From Streptomyces silvae (GTDB taxonomy: Bacteria > Actinomycetota > Actinomycetes > Streptomycetales > Streptomycetaceae), in assembly GCF_016745505.1 (NCBI RefSeq), contig NZ_JAERUC010000084.1, positions 1-61,038 of the forward strand: a DNA stretch of 61,038 nt, given 5' to 3'. Shown here piece after piece: positions 26,506-34,416 of the stretch (positions within the stretch are counted from its first letter, which is position 1; each line of letters begins with the position of its first letter). The position numbers were made by a program, and so were the translations under genes. The notes below the pieces were generated by a model, which searched no databases, was not told the DNA's origin, and saw nothing but the letters and a program-made list of their open reading frames with translations.

Positions 26506-26729
26506 AGCGGGCCTCCGTCCGCCCAGGGAGCGGGGACGCGCTCGTTGACGGACGACAGCAGGGCGTGGAGCGACACCCGGACGAGCGGAACGTCCGCGAT
26601 CGCGATCACCAGGTCACCGCTGATCACCACACCCGTCGCGAGGAGCCGGTCCAGCAGGTCGACGAGCGGAACACCGATGGGGCCGCTCAACGGCTCGGGG
26701 TTGTCCCAGGGCACCACCTCGCGCTCCAT
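26502..26729 (-). CDS. gvpS: Gas vesicle protein GvpS (GvpA/J-like)
   Basis: A 75-residue GvpA-like minor shell protein. The GvpA/J core is visible as VPLVDLLDRLLATGVVISGD, LVIAIADVPLVRVSL and HALLSSVNE. Its position between gvpL and gvpK matches the Streptomyces order, where this member is called GvpS. It begins two bases after the gvpL stop and overlaps gvpK. Confidence 0.88.
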   Translation of the reverse strand: MEREVVPWDNPEPLSGPIGVPLVDLLDRLLATGVVISGDLVIAIADVPLVRVSLHALLSSVNERVPAPWADGGPL

Positions 26730-26731
26730 CG

Positions 26732-27550
26732 CTACACCTCACCGACGAAGGAGTAGGGCACCCAGGGTCCGGAGACGTCGATCCGGGCACCGGTCGTGTT
26801 CCGCAGGGTCCGGGCGAGGACCTGGAGCTCCGCGCCGCGGTGGTCCGGCACCAGGTAGGTCGCGTTGAGCACCTGGGTGTGCCCCTTCCCCACGAGCTCG
26901 GGGGCGTGCAGCCGCAGCCTGCGCCCCGCGGCGGACAGGGCCCCGAACGCGGTCTCCACCGTTTCGGCGAGCCGCAGAGCATCCTCGTGCCGCCGCTCGC
27001 GCCGCGCCTGCACTCCTCGCTTCCGTTCCAGATAGGCGAGGCCGGCTCCCGGGGCGGGGCGGGAGCCGGCGGCCGGCGCCTCCGCTCGGGGCGGAGAGGG
27101 GCTCGGGTCGGGTGCCGGAAGGTCGGCCGTATACACCTTCACGCCCCACTCGGAGTGGCCCGCGGTGCGCTCCAGGGCGGTGCGGAAACGCTCGGTCTCG
27201 TCGAGGAGGGCCTGCCGGGCCCGGTCTTCCCCGTGGTAGAGCGTGGCGAGCGGGAGAGGGACGGTGGGGCAGCACGCCGCGGCTGCCGACACCACGTCGT
27301 GGTGCGCCCGTGCGTACCGTTCGAGTTCGTCCCGGTCCGCCATGCGGGCCTGCCAGACCTCGTCCGTGAAGTCGGCCGCTCTGACGGTCTGCACGATCGC
27401 CGTCAGTGCGCCGAACCGCAGCCGGCCCAGCGGTTGGCCTGCCGCGACGCCCGGCAGGCCTCCGAACGCCGCCGGGTCCGGTGCGTCGCACACCGCGAAT
27501 ACGTAGAGGGCGCTGTCGTCCGGCGCCTGGCCGGGTCCCCGCTCCGTCAT
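26732..27550 (-). CDS. gvpL: Gas vesicle protein GvpL (GvpL/GvpF family)
   Basis: A 272-residue GvpL/F family protein involved in vesicle nucleation or assembly. The N-terminal domain starts LYVFAVCDAP and includes HHDVVSAAAACCPTVPLP; the C-terminal domain contains KGHTQVLNATYLVPD and ends GPWVPYSFVGEV, the conserved family terminus. A Pro/Ala-rich insert lies at about residues 150-175. The ATG at 27550 has GGGAG about 11 bases upstream. Confidence 0.9.
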   Translation of the reverse strand: MTERGPGQAPDDSALYVFAVCDAPDPAAFGGLPGVAAGQPLGRLRFGALTAIVQTVRAADFTDEVWQARMADRDELERYARAHHDVVSAAAACCPTVPLPLATLYHGEDRARQALLDETERFRTALERTAGHSEWGVKVYTADLPAPDPSPSPPRAEAPAAGSRPAPGAGLAYLERKRGVQARRERRHEDALRLAETVETAFGALSAAGRRLRLHAPELVGKGHTQVLNATYLVPDHRGAELQVLARTLRNTTGARIDVSGPWVPYSFVGEV

Positions 27551-27572
27551 CTGGTTCGACTCTCCCTGCTCA

Positions 27573-27905
27573 TCAGTGGTCCGACGTCTCTTCCGTCTTC
27601 GACTCGAGCGCCTCGAGACGCTCGCGCAGTTCACGGTTCTCCTCCAGGAGGGAGTTACGGGCCGCGCGCGAGCTCAGTGCCGGATCCGTCTCCCACCAGT
27701 CGATTCCGGCCTTCTTCGCGGTGTCGACGGATGCCACGAACAGGCGAAGCCGGATGGTGAGCAGCTCGATGTCGAGGAGGTCGATCTTGATGTCACCCGC
27801 GATGACGATGCCCTTGTCGAGGACCCGTTCGAGGATGTCCGCGAGGTTGCTGTTCGGCGGCCCCGGGATGGGGTACGCCTCCCGTCCGAGGTCGAGATCC
27901 GTCAC
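27573..27905 (-). CDS. gvpJ: Gas vesicle protein GvpJ
   Basis: A 110-residue GvpA/J family protein. The core has LADILERVLDKGIVIAGDI, KIDLLDIELLTIRLRL and FVASVDTAKKAGIDWW, followed by a charged coiled-coil tail (EENRELRERLEALESK). GTG is the start codon, overlapping the gvpZ stop (GTGA), with GGAGG eight bases upstream. Confidence 0.9.
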   Translation of the reverse strand: MTDLDLGREAYPIPGPPNSNLADILERVLDKGIVIAGDIKIDLLDIELLTIRLRLFVASVDTAKKAGIDWWETDPALSSRAARNSLLEENRELRERLEALESKTEETSDH

Positions 27906-28984
27906 CTGGACGCCCTCCGTCCGCGACGCTTCCTCGGCGCGGGCGCCTCTTCTTCCTCGTCCTCTTCCTCTTCCTCCTCTTCGGGCTCCTCGTCCTCGTC
28001 TTCCTCTTCGTCCTCGTACTCGTCCTCGTACTCGTCCTCGTCCTCGGGCTCTTCCTCCTCGTCCTCCTCTTCCTCCTCGCCCTCCTCCGGCTCTTCCTCG
28101 TCCTCGTACTCGTCCTCTTCGGAGTCCTCGGGCTCCTCGTTCTCGGCTTCCTCCTTCTCCATGGCCTCCTCGTGCGACACGACGACTTCGCCGTCGCGAA
28201 TTTCTCCGCGCCAGCCCTCGGGCTCTTCGTCGGTGAGCGTGACGAACTTCTGGAAGAGCTTGAAGTCGAGTCGCATGCGGCGGCCCTGCACCCGCCACAG
28301 GTTGCCCGTCTTCTCGAAGAAGCCGGAGGGGTAGTACTCCACCACCAGCACGATCCGGGTGAGGCTCGGCGCCAGTTCGTGGAAGCTGACGCACCCGCGG
28401 GTCGAGCCCTTGGCCCCTTCAGAGGTCCAGACGATGCGGTCGTCGGGCACCTGCTCCTGGACCGTGGCCTTGAATCCGCGTGAGGAGGGGCCGATCTTGA
28501 CCTTCCAGTCGCTCGACATCTCCTCACTCATCGAGACGCTCTGCACGCCCTTGGTGAAGCCGCTGAACTCGTCGTACCGCGTCCAGTGGTCGTAGGCGGT
28601 GCGGAGAGGGATCCCTACGTCGAGGACCTCGATGATGTTCATGGACTTGCCGCCACCGGGCTTGCCCTTGCCGCCCCCGCCGCCTCCGCCGCCCCCGAAG
28701 GCGTCCTTGGCCTTGTCCACGACCTTGTCCTTGACGTCGCCGGCCTTCTCCGACATGAAGGCCTTCACCGGGGATTCGCCCTGCATCACGCGAGAGGCGA
28801 TCGAGGGCAGCGAGCCGCCGTTCTCCGCCATGTCGGTGAGCTTCCCCGTGAGGCCGGTCAGCTTGTCGCCCGCCTTCTGCGCCAGCTTCTCCGTCTGCGC
28901 GCCGAGAAAGTTCGTGAACTCCCCGCGGAGACGGTCGAGACCCGACTCCTCCGCCTCGGGTTCTTCCTTGTCCGTCCTGGCCAT
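27902..28984 (-). CDS. gvpZ: Gas vesicle protein GvpZ: SRPBCC domain with long acidic tail
   Basis: A 360-residue protein in the gvpZ position. The first 90 residues are helical and Lys-rich, a Gly-rich linker follows, then an SRPBCC (START/cyclase-like) domain from SMNIIEVLDVGIPLRTAYDHWT to about residue 265. The last 90 residues are nearly all Glu/Asp and end in a basic patch (RKRRGRRASR). SRPBCC folds bind hydrophobic ligands. A chaperone-like role for the hydrophobic GvpA subunits is a reasonable inference but not shown. GGAGG precedes the ATG. Confidence 0.85.
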   Translation of the reverse strand: MARTDKEEPEAEESGLDRLRGEFTNFLGAQTEKLAQKAGDKLTGLTGKLTDMAENGGSLPSIASRVMQGESPVKAFMSEKAGDVKDKVVDKAKDAFGGGGGGGGGKGKPGGGKSMNIIEVLDVGIPLRTAYDHWTRYDEFSGFTKGVQSVSMSEEMSSDWKVKIGPSSRGFKATVQEQVPDDRIVWTSEGAKGSTRGCVSFHELAPSLTRIVLVVEYYPSGFFEKTGNLWRVQGRRMRLDFKLFQKFVTLTDEEPEGWRGEIRDGEVVVSHEEAMEKEEAENEEPEDSEEDEYEDEEEPEEGEEEEEDEEEEPEDEDEYEDEYEDEEEDEDEEPEEEEEEEDEEEEAPAPRKRRGRRASR

Positions 28985-28990
28985 GGCTGT

Positions 28991-29842
28991 CTACCTCCGC
29001 CGTTCGCCGCGCTGGGACGCGGTTCGCTTCGATGACGTCGTCTTCTTGGCTGAAGTGGTCTTCCGGGCCGACGACTTCTTGGCCGAGGCCGACTTCTTGG
29101 CAGGCGCCTTCTTCGCCGCGGACTTCTTCGCCGGGGCCGACTTCTTGGAGGGCGCGGACTTCTTCGAGGGCGCGGACTTCTTGGCAGGCGCGGCCTTCTT
29201 CTGCGCGGCCTTCTTGGCAGGGGCCGCCTTCTTGGCAGGGGCCTTCTTCGCCGCGGCCTTCTTCGGAGGCGTCTTCTTGGCGGGGGCCTTCTTCGCGGCG
29301 GGCTGCTTCTTCGCCGCCGCCTTCCTGCGGGCGCTCGGCCGAGGCTCCTCCGGTTCTTCCTCTTCTTCTTCGCCTTCTTCTTCTTCGTCTTCGTCTTCGT
29401 CCTCGTCCTCGTCTTCCTCGTCTTCTTCCTCGTCCTCCGGTTCCTCTTCTTCCTCGTCCTCGTACTCGGGCTCGTCGTCCTCGTACTCGCCCTCGTACTC
29501 CTCCTCGTCCTCTTCCTCCTCGTCGGGCTGCTCCCCCAGCCGCGCCGTCCGGTCGCTCAGGGCGTCGGCCAGCGAGTTCATGCGCCGGTCCGCCGCCGCC
29601 GTCAGCGCCTTGCGGCCCGATTCGAGGACCTCACCCTTCAACTGGTCCTGGAGTTCGGCGAACTGAGGCACCTCGCCCAGCCGCCGCATTCCTTCGGCGG
29701 CGAGCTGGCGCGGTTCCAGGCCGAAGCGCCTGCCCGCGAGATAGGTGGCGACGGAGATGGCCAGACGGCCCTTCTTCGTACGGCCGAGTACGTATCCGCC
29801 CACGACAGCCGCCGCGAGCGTCACCTTCGTCTGATCTTCCAT
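28991..29842 (-). CDS. gvpY: Gas vesicle protein GvpY: acidic block plus histone-H1-like tail
   Basis: A 283-residue protein in the gvpY position. Residues 1-25 contain a short hydrophobic segment (VTLAAAVVGGYVLG), residues 30-105 are helical, residues 106-170 are almost pure Glu/Asp, and the last 110 residues are repeated Ala-Lys-Lys-Ala/Ser-Pro-Ala-Lys units like the C-terminus of histone H1. The protein is therefore strongly bipolar in charge. No enzymatic motif is present. It starts seven bases after the gvpG stop. Confidence 0.82.
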   Translation of the reverse strand: MEDQTKVTLAAAVVGGYVLGRTKKGRLAISVATYLAGRRFGLEPRQLAAEGMRRLGEVPQFAELQDQLKGEVLESGRKALTAAADRRMNSLADALSDRTARLGEQPDEEEEDEEEYEGEYEDDEPEYEDEEEEEPEDEEEDEEDEDEDEDEDEEEEGEEEEEEPEEPRPSARRKAAAKKQPAAKKAPAKKTPPKKAAAKKAPAKKAAPAKKAAQKKAAPAKKSAPSKKSAPSKKSAPAKKSAAKKAPAKKSASAKKSSARKTTSAKKTTSSKRTASQRGERRR

Positions 29843-29849
29843 GAGTAAG

Positions 29850-30104
29850 TCACCTTCGATGGTTCGGCGCGGGGTGGGCCCGTCCGGCGTACAGCCGGTC
29901 GAGCAGCTCCGCCTCTTCCCGTTCGAACTCCTCCAGGCCGACGTTGCCGTCCTCCAGCTCCTGGTTCAGTGCGGCGAGCTGTGCCCGGATCACGCCGGGG
30001 TCGTGCAGCTCGCGGTCGGCAGCGTCGTTGACCTTCTCCGCGACCCAGATCACGCCGCGGACCGGCGCGAGGGGCAGCATGAGCAGGCCGGTGAAAAGTC
30101 CCAT
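29850..30104 (-). CDS. gvpG: Gas vesicle protein GvpG
   Basis: An 84-residue GvpG family protein. It begins MGLFTGLLMLPLAPVRGVIWVAEKV, the family's hydrophobic-basic signature, followed by helices rich in Glu and Leu (LNQELEDGNVGLEEFERE). The ATG at 30104 lies one base after the gvpF stop, with AAGGG upstream. GvpG is an accessory protein of vesicle assembly. Confidence 0.9.
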   Translation of the reverse strand: MGLFTGLLMLPLAPVRGVIWVAEKVNDAADRELHDPGVIRAQLAALNQELEDGNVGLEEFEREEAELLDRLYAGRAHPAPNHRR

Positions 30105-30105
30105 G

Positions 30106-30855
30106 TCAGACCCTTGCGGCCGTCGGCCGCAGTCCGCTGGAGGCGACGAAGCTGTAGCAGGGCAGCGGCCCCGCGACGCGGATCTCGGCGCGGTCCCGGT
30201 GGGCGTCGGCGAACTTGCGCACCGTCGCCCTGAAGGCGTCGCTCTCGTCCCGGTCGACCAGGAACGACACGTTGAACGCGCATCCGTGGACCTCCGGCCC
30301 GGGGGCCACCGCACGGGCCAGGGGCGTCAGTCGGTGGAGCAGCGTGTTCCCCGCCTCGGCGGCCCGGCGGGACAGAGCGGTGGCCACGGCCTCACCGAGC
30401 CGCACGTTCGCCTCGTACCCGGGACGCCGGCGGACCTCCTCACGCAGACGCCGTACGTTCTTCTCCTCGGCGACGACGGCGGCGAGCGAGTCCTGGGCGG
30501 GGAGCGCCTTCACGTTGAGCTCCACGCCCCGGCCGAGGTGGCGGAGGGTCGCGAGGTGCTCGGTCTCCGCTCCGGCCAGCTGGGCAGTGACCGAAGCCTC
30601 GTCCGGCGCGACCACGCCGAACCTCATGGGCAGTACCGGGCCACCGTCCGAGAGGCGCAGCAGCACATCCTGATGTGCCATCAGATCGCGTCGTCGCGCA
30701 CGAAGTTGCGGTGGTGCCTCGCTCACGACGGCGGTGACCCGCCCGTCTCCGGCCAGTCGCAGTGGGGCCGGGGGGCTGCCCACGCCGGCCGCGCCGGCCG
30801 GGAGTGCCGCTCCCGCCGGGATGATCGCGTACACGTACACGCCGTTCTCGGTCAC
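30106..30855 (-). CDS. gvpF: Gas vesicle protein GvpF (GvpL/GvpF family)
   Basis: A 249-residue GvpF/L protein. The N-terminal domain begins VYVYAIIPAG and includes HQDVLLRLSDGGPVLPMRFG, and the C-terminal domain has GCAFNVSFLVDRDE and the terminal PLPCYSFV motif. GTG at 30855 follows GGAGG by eight bases and lies three bases after the gvpA stop. Members interact with the structural protein during nucleation. Confidence 0.92.
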   Translation of the reverse strand: MTENGVYVYAIIPAGAALPAGAAGVGSPPAPLRLAGDGRVTAVVSEAPPQLRARRRDLMAHQDVLLRLSDGGPVLPMRFGVVAPDEASVTAQLAGAETEHLATLRHLGRGVELNVKALPAQDSLAAVVAEEKNVRRLREEVRRRPGYEANVRLGEAVATALSRRAAEAGNTLLHRLTPLARAVAPGPEVHGCAFNVSFLVDRDESDAFRATVRKFADAHRDRAEIRVAGPLPCYSFVASSGLRPTAARV

Positions 30856-30858
30856 GGC

Positions 30859-31305
30859 TCAGGCCTCCGCACGTCGGCGTCGGCTCGCCCCGTCACGCGC
30901 GGGCGCGCGGCGCTTCTTCGGCCGCTCCTCGTCCTCGTCGTCGTCGCTGCCACCGGCGCCCACCGCGCTGCGGACGGTGTCACCGACGGACTCGGCGGCC
31001 CTGCGGACCTTGCGCTTGCCGACCGACTTGGCGACGCCTCCGCCGAGCAGCTCGGGGACGGTGGTGCTGCCCGAGTCGCGTTCCAGGTCGAGCCGGTTGC
31101 ACGCCTCGGCGAAGCGCAGGTAGGTGTCCACGCTCGCCACGACGATGCGCGCGTCTATCTTGAGGATCTCGATGCCGACCAGTGAGACCCGGATGAACAC
31201 GTCGATGACCATGCCCCGGTCGAGGATGAGTTCGAGGACGTCGTAGAGCGTGCCTGCCCTGGGCGCGCAGGGGACGACTTCGTCGGCGTACATGGTTGGG
31301 GTCAT
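30859..31305 (-). CDS. gvpA: Gas vesicle structural protein GvpA with basic C-terminal extension
   Basis: The main shell protein, 148 residues. The conserved GvpA core (about residues 17-75) reads LYDVLELILDRGMVIDVFIRV, SLVGIEILKIDARIV and ASVDTYLRFAEACNRL. The remaining 70 residues include an acidic run (GGSDDDEDEERP) and an Arg-rich end. Canonical GvpA is about 70 residues, so this long form is typical of Streptomyces rather than cyanobacteria. The start at 31305 has AAGGA upstream; an ATG at 31293 is a weaker alternative. Confidence 0.9.
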   Translation of the reverse strand: MTPTMYADEVVPCAPRAGTLYDVLELILDRGMVIDVFIRVSLVGIEILKIDARIVVASVDTYLRFAEACNRLDLERDSGSTTVPELLGGGVAKSVGKRKVRRAAESVGDTVRSAVGAGGSDDDEDEERPKKRRAPARDGASRRRRAEA

Positions 31306-31345
31306 GGGGGTGTTCCTTCCGGGTGACGGTGAGAGGCGGAACGGG

Positions 31346-31702
31346 TCATTCGTCGGCGGAGCCGCGCCTGTAGCGGCGGACCCTGCTGTACTCCACGAGT
31401 TCGCCCCGCTCGTCGACCTGCACCTCGTAGGAGGCCAGCAGACTCGTGGTGTCCGGGATGCGGGGCACTTCGAGTACGTCGACGACGACACACCATCCGT
31501 CGTCGTTCCGCCGTACGGCCGAGACCCCCTCGGCGGGGTGACAGATCAGCCTTTCCAGGCTCTCGCTGGCAGCACGGGCAGCGTGCTCGGGGCCGCGGCG
31601 GGAGGAGGCGCGGGGGGCGGCCGTCTTGGTCCCCGTCCTGGCCGCCGACTTGGCCGCCGTTTTCGCTGTGTGCCCGGAACGGGCTCGACGATTCTCTGCC
31701 AT
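31346..31702 (-). CDS. gvpO: Gas vesicle protein GvpO
   Basis: A 118-residue GvpO, first gene of the operon. The first 45 residues are basic (Arg/Lys/Ala-rich); the remainder has the GvpO core: GVSAVRRNDDGWCVVVDVLEV, RIPDTTSLLASYEV and ELVEYSRVRRYRRG. GvpO is required for vesicle production in haloarchaea. It starts 125 bases from the divergent gene at 31828, which leaves room for the operon promoter; I could not identify a convincing -10/-35 pair there. Confidence 0.9.
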   Translation of the reverse strand: MAENRRARSGHTAKTAAKSAARTGTKTAAPRASSRRGPEHAARAASESLERLICHPAEGVSAVRRNDDGWCVVVDVLEVPRIPDTTSLLASYEVQVDERGELVEYSRVRRYRRGSADE

Positions 31703-31827
31703 GGGATCCAGTCTGGTCAGGATCGGTTCCGCCGCACCTCGACCGCGGACCGGCGGCCGGCGGAGGCACTCACCCTTTCGCCGTTCCGGCGGGACGCGGC
31801 GCCCTGGGCCCGTGCACAGTCGTAGAC

Positions 31828-32271
31828 ATGAGCGAGAGCCGTGGCCCCACCGGGCCCGATGAGGAGCACGTACGGCCGTCAGGGGTGGACGACACGACCG
31901 TCGAGGCGCTCGGGGCGCTGGCGGAGGCGTTGGAGGGGGTGGAGCGCGCGCGGGGTCAGCTCTACGGATTCCATCAGCTCACGGGCGGTGCGGACCTGAC
32001 GCTGGACCGGGCGGTCGAACTGCTCCGGATGGGTGGCCACGCGGAGCAGGCCGATCTGGTGGAGCGGGAGATCCTGGGCCGCAACGTGATTCCTGGCTGC
32101 TGGACCTTCCAGATCGTCGAGGCGTACGACGACACGTACTACCGGCCGTTCGTCGCGGTCGAGGAGCGGGTGCGCCGGGAGCTCGTGGGAGGGCGGCGTC
32201 ATCTCTACGAGGCGGAGATGAAGGAAGCCCGCCGTACGCACGGGCACCCCCAGCACACCGCGCGGCCGTGA
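31828..32271 (+). CDS. Conserved hypothetical protein upstream of PHP gene
   Basis: A 147-residue soluble protein I do not recognise. Residues 25-75 form a helical region with Leu/Glu/Arg repeats (GALAEALEGVERARGQLYGF), and the second half contains ILGRNVIPGCWTFQIVEAYDD and an aromatic pair (YYRPFV). There is no zinc motif or membrane helix. It overlaps the next gene by four bases (GTGA), so the two are co-translated and a link to the PHP phosphoesterase is likely. Confidence 0.8.
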   Translation: MSESRGPTGPDEEHVRPSGVDDTTVEALGALAEALEGVERARGQLYGFHQLTGGADLTLDRAVELLRMGGHAEQADLVEREILGRNVIPGCWTFQIVEAYDDTYYRPFVAVEERVRRELVGGRRHLYEAEMKEARRTHGHPQHTARP

Positions 32272-33293
32272 CCGTGGATCCGGGGGACGCCCTGCGGCGG
32301 ATCGCGTTCCTCCTGGAGCGGTCCCAGGCCGCGACGTACCGCGTGAAGGCCTTCCGTACGGCGGCGGAGGCGGTCGGGTCCATGGGCGGGGAGGAGGTCG
32401 CCCAGCGGGTGGCGCACGGCTCGCTGGAGACGGTGCGCGGCATCGGGCCGAAGACCGCCAAGGTGATCCGTGAGGCGGTGGAGGGCGCGACGCCCGCGTA
32501 TCTCCAGGCACTTGAGGAGGAGGCGTCGGCGCCGTTGGCCTCGGGCGGCGAGACCCTCCTCGCGGCGCTGCGCGGTGACTGCCACATGCACTCGGACTGG
32601 TCCGACGGGGGCAGTCCGATCGCGGAGATGGGCAGGACGGCGGCCGAGCTGGGCCATGAGTGGGCGGTGCTCACGGACCACTCCCCCAGGCTGACCGTGG
32701 CCAACGGCCTCTCGACCGAGCGCCTCCTCGACCAGTTGTCCGTGGTGGCGGAGCTCAACGAGCGGTGGGCGCCCTTCCGGCTGCTCACCGGCATCGAGTG
32801 CGACATCCTCGACGACGGCTCGCTGGACCAGGATCCCGAGGTGCTGGAGCGGCTCGACGTGGTGGTCGTCTCGGTCCATTCGAAGCTGCGCATGGACGCG
32901 GCGGCGATGACCGAGCGGATGCTCGCCGCCGTACGGAATCCGCACGCGGACATCCTGGGGCACTGCACGGGGCGGCTCCTCGGCGGGAAGAAGCGGCCCG
33001 AGTCGCAGTTCGACGCGGAGCGGGTCTTCGCGGCGTGCGCCGAGGCCGGTACGGCGGTCGAGATCAACTGCCGTCCGGAGCGGCTCGATCCTCCGCGTGA
33101 CCTGCTGCGGAAGGCGGTTGCCTCCGGTGCTCTCCTCTCGGTCGACACCGACGCGCACGCACCGGGCCAGCTGGACTGGCAGCCCTACGGGTGCGCGCGG
33201 GCGGAGGAGTGCGGGGTGCCCGTGGACCGTGTCGTGACCACCTGGCCCGTGGAGCGGCTCCTGGAGTGGGCGCGGGAGAATTCCGGCGGATAG
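32268..33293 (+). CDS. PHP-domain phosphoesterase with N-terminal helix-hairpin-helix (PolX-like without polymerase)
   Basis: A 341-residue protein. The N-terminal region (about 1-75) resembles the 8-kDa/HhH part of family-X DNA polymerases, including VRGIGPKTAKVIREAV. The rest is a PHP metal-dependent phosphoesterase: GDCHMHSDWSDGG, TDHSPR, HSKLRM, HCTG and DTDAHAPG supply metal ligands. A bacterial PolX would have about 570 residues with a palm domain between these parts, which is missing here. GTG start codon overlaps the upstream stop. A role in DNA-end or nucleotide processing is possible; histidinol-phosphate phosphatase activity is less likely. Confidence 0.85.
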   Translation: MTVDPGDALRRIAFLLERSQAATYRVKAFRTAAEAVGSMGGEEVAQRVAHGSLETVRGIGPKTAKVIREAVEGATPAYLQALEEEASAPLASGGETLLAALRGDCHMHSDWSDGGSPIAEMGRTAAELGHEWAVLTDHSPRLTVANGLSTERLLDQLSVVAELNERWAPFRLLTGIECDILDDGSLDQDPEVLERLDVVVVSVHSKLRMDAAAMTERMLAAVRNPHADILGHCTGRLLGGKKRPESQFDAERVFAACAEAGTAVEINCRPERLDPPRDLLRKAVASGALLSVDTDAHAPGQLDWQPYGCARAEECGVPVDRVVTTWPVERLLEWARENSGG

Positions 33294-33404
33294 CGGCCCG
33301 CTCCGGGGTGCGCTGGCGTGGACAGGCTGGTCTCGGCCGTTCGGCGTAGAGTCGATCACGGTTGTCCATGTGACTCCGGGGCATGCCGGGGCAGGAGGAA
33401 AGCC

Positions 33405-34367
33405 ATGTCACCTCACCGAACGGGCCCTTCCCTTCCGCGCGCACGCGGGGTGCTGTCCGCAGGCGTGACCGGCTATCTGCGGGACGAGGGCGCGCTGCCC
33501 GATCCTGATGCCGCCCGGAACGCCGATCCCTACGGCGACGACCTTCAGCTCGCCCTCTACGTCTGCTACGAGCTCCACTACCGCGGGTTCGACGGCGTAC
33601 GCCCCGAGCTGGAGTGGGATCCACCCCTGCTCGCGGTCCGCGCCGCGATGGAGGACCGTTTCCTCACGGCGCTTCGGCACGACGCCCCGGTGGAATCGAG
33701 CCTGGACGAGGTGCTGGACGGTCTTCTCGTGGAACCGGTCCGGGGCACCGGCGTCTCGTGGTTCCTCCAGGACCGGGGCGAGCTGCGCCACCTGCGTGCG
33801 TACGCGGCACAGCGTTCGCTGTACCACCTCAAGGAGGCCGATCCGCACGCCTGGGTGCTGCCGCGGCTCAGTGGCCGGGCCAAGGCGGGCATGGCGGCGA
33901 TCGAGTACGACGAGTTCGGCGGCGGGCGCGCGGACCGTGTCCACGCCCAACTGTTCGCCGACCTCATGACCGACCTGGGTCTCGACACGACGTACGGCCG
34001 GTATCTGGACGAGGGCTGCGCGCCCATGCTGACCCTGGTGAACCTGATGTCGCTGTTCGGCCTGCACCGGCGGCTGCGCGGAGCGCTGGTGGGCCACTTC
34101 GCCGCGGTCGAGATCACCTCCTCCCCCGCGTCGCGGCGCCTCGCCGATGCGATGAAGCGCACCGGTGCGGGTCCGGCGGCGGAGTTCTTCTACACCGAGC
34201 ACGTCGAGGCGGACGCGGTGCACGAGCAGGTGGTGCGCCGTGACGTGATCGGCGGACTGCTCGAGGACGAACCCGGGCTGGCGGCCGACATCACCTTCGG
34301 CATCACCGCCACCTCGTTCGTCGAGGACCGGCTCGGGGACCGGCTGCTCACGGACTGGCAGGCCTGA
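33405..34367 (+). CDS. Iron-containing redox enzyme (haem-oxygenase-like diiron family)
   Basis: A 320-residue all-helical protein of the haem-oxygenase-like diiron superfamily (Haem_oxygenas_2 type). Two metal-ligand helices stand out: IEYDEFGGGRADRVHAQLF (E/H) and YTEHVEADAVHEQVV, with the ExxxDxxH spacing typical of HDO enzymes. Related enzymes perform oxygen-dependent N-oxygenation, desaturation or C-C cleavage. The start follows GCAGGAGGAA. It is the first gene of a tight run with a methyltransferase and a CDGSH protein, which may supply electrons or iron. The substrate is unknown. Confidence 0.85.
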   Translation: MSPHRTGPSLPRARGVLSAGVTGYLRDEGALPDPDAARNADPYGDDLQLALYVCYELHYRGFDGVRPELEWDPPLLAVRAAMEDRFLTALRHDAPVESSLDEVLDGLLVEPVRGTGVSWFLQDRGELRHLRAYAAQRSLYHLKEADPHAWVLPRLSGRAKAGMAAIEYDEFGGGRADRVHAQLFADLMTDLGLDTTYGRYLDEGCAPMLTLVNLMSLFGLHRRLRGALVGHFAAVEITSSPASRRLADAMKRTGAGPAAEFFYTEHVEADAVHEQVVRRDVIGGLLEDEPGLAADITFGITATSFVEDRLGDRLLTDWQA

Positions 34368-34416
34368 GACGGCACTCCTGATCCGTACCGCCGGCGAACA
34401 CCGAATGGAGTCGCAG

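Noticed and set aside
27940..29530. Apparent direct-repeat array resembling a CRISPR
   Set aside because: The repeats are in-frame Glu/Asp and Lys/Ala codons inside gvpZ and gvpY, with no constant repeat-spacer geometry.
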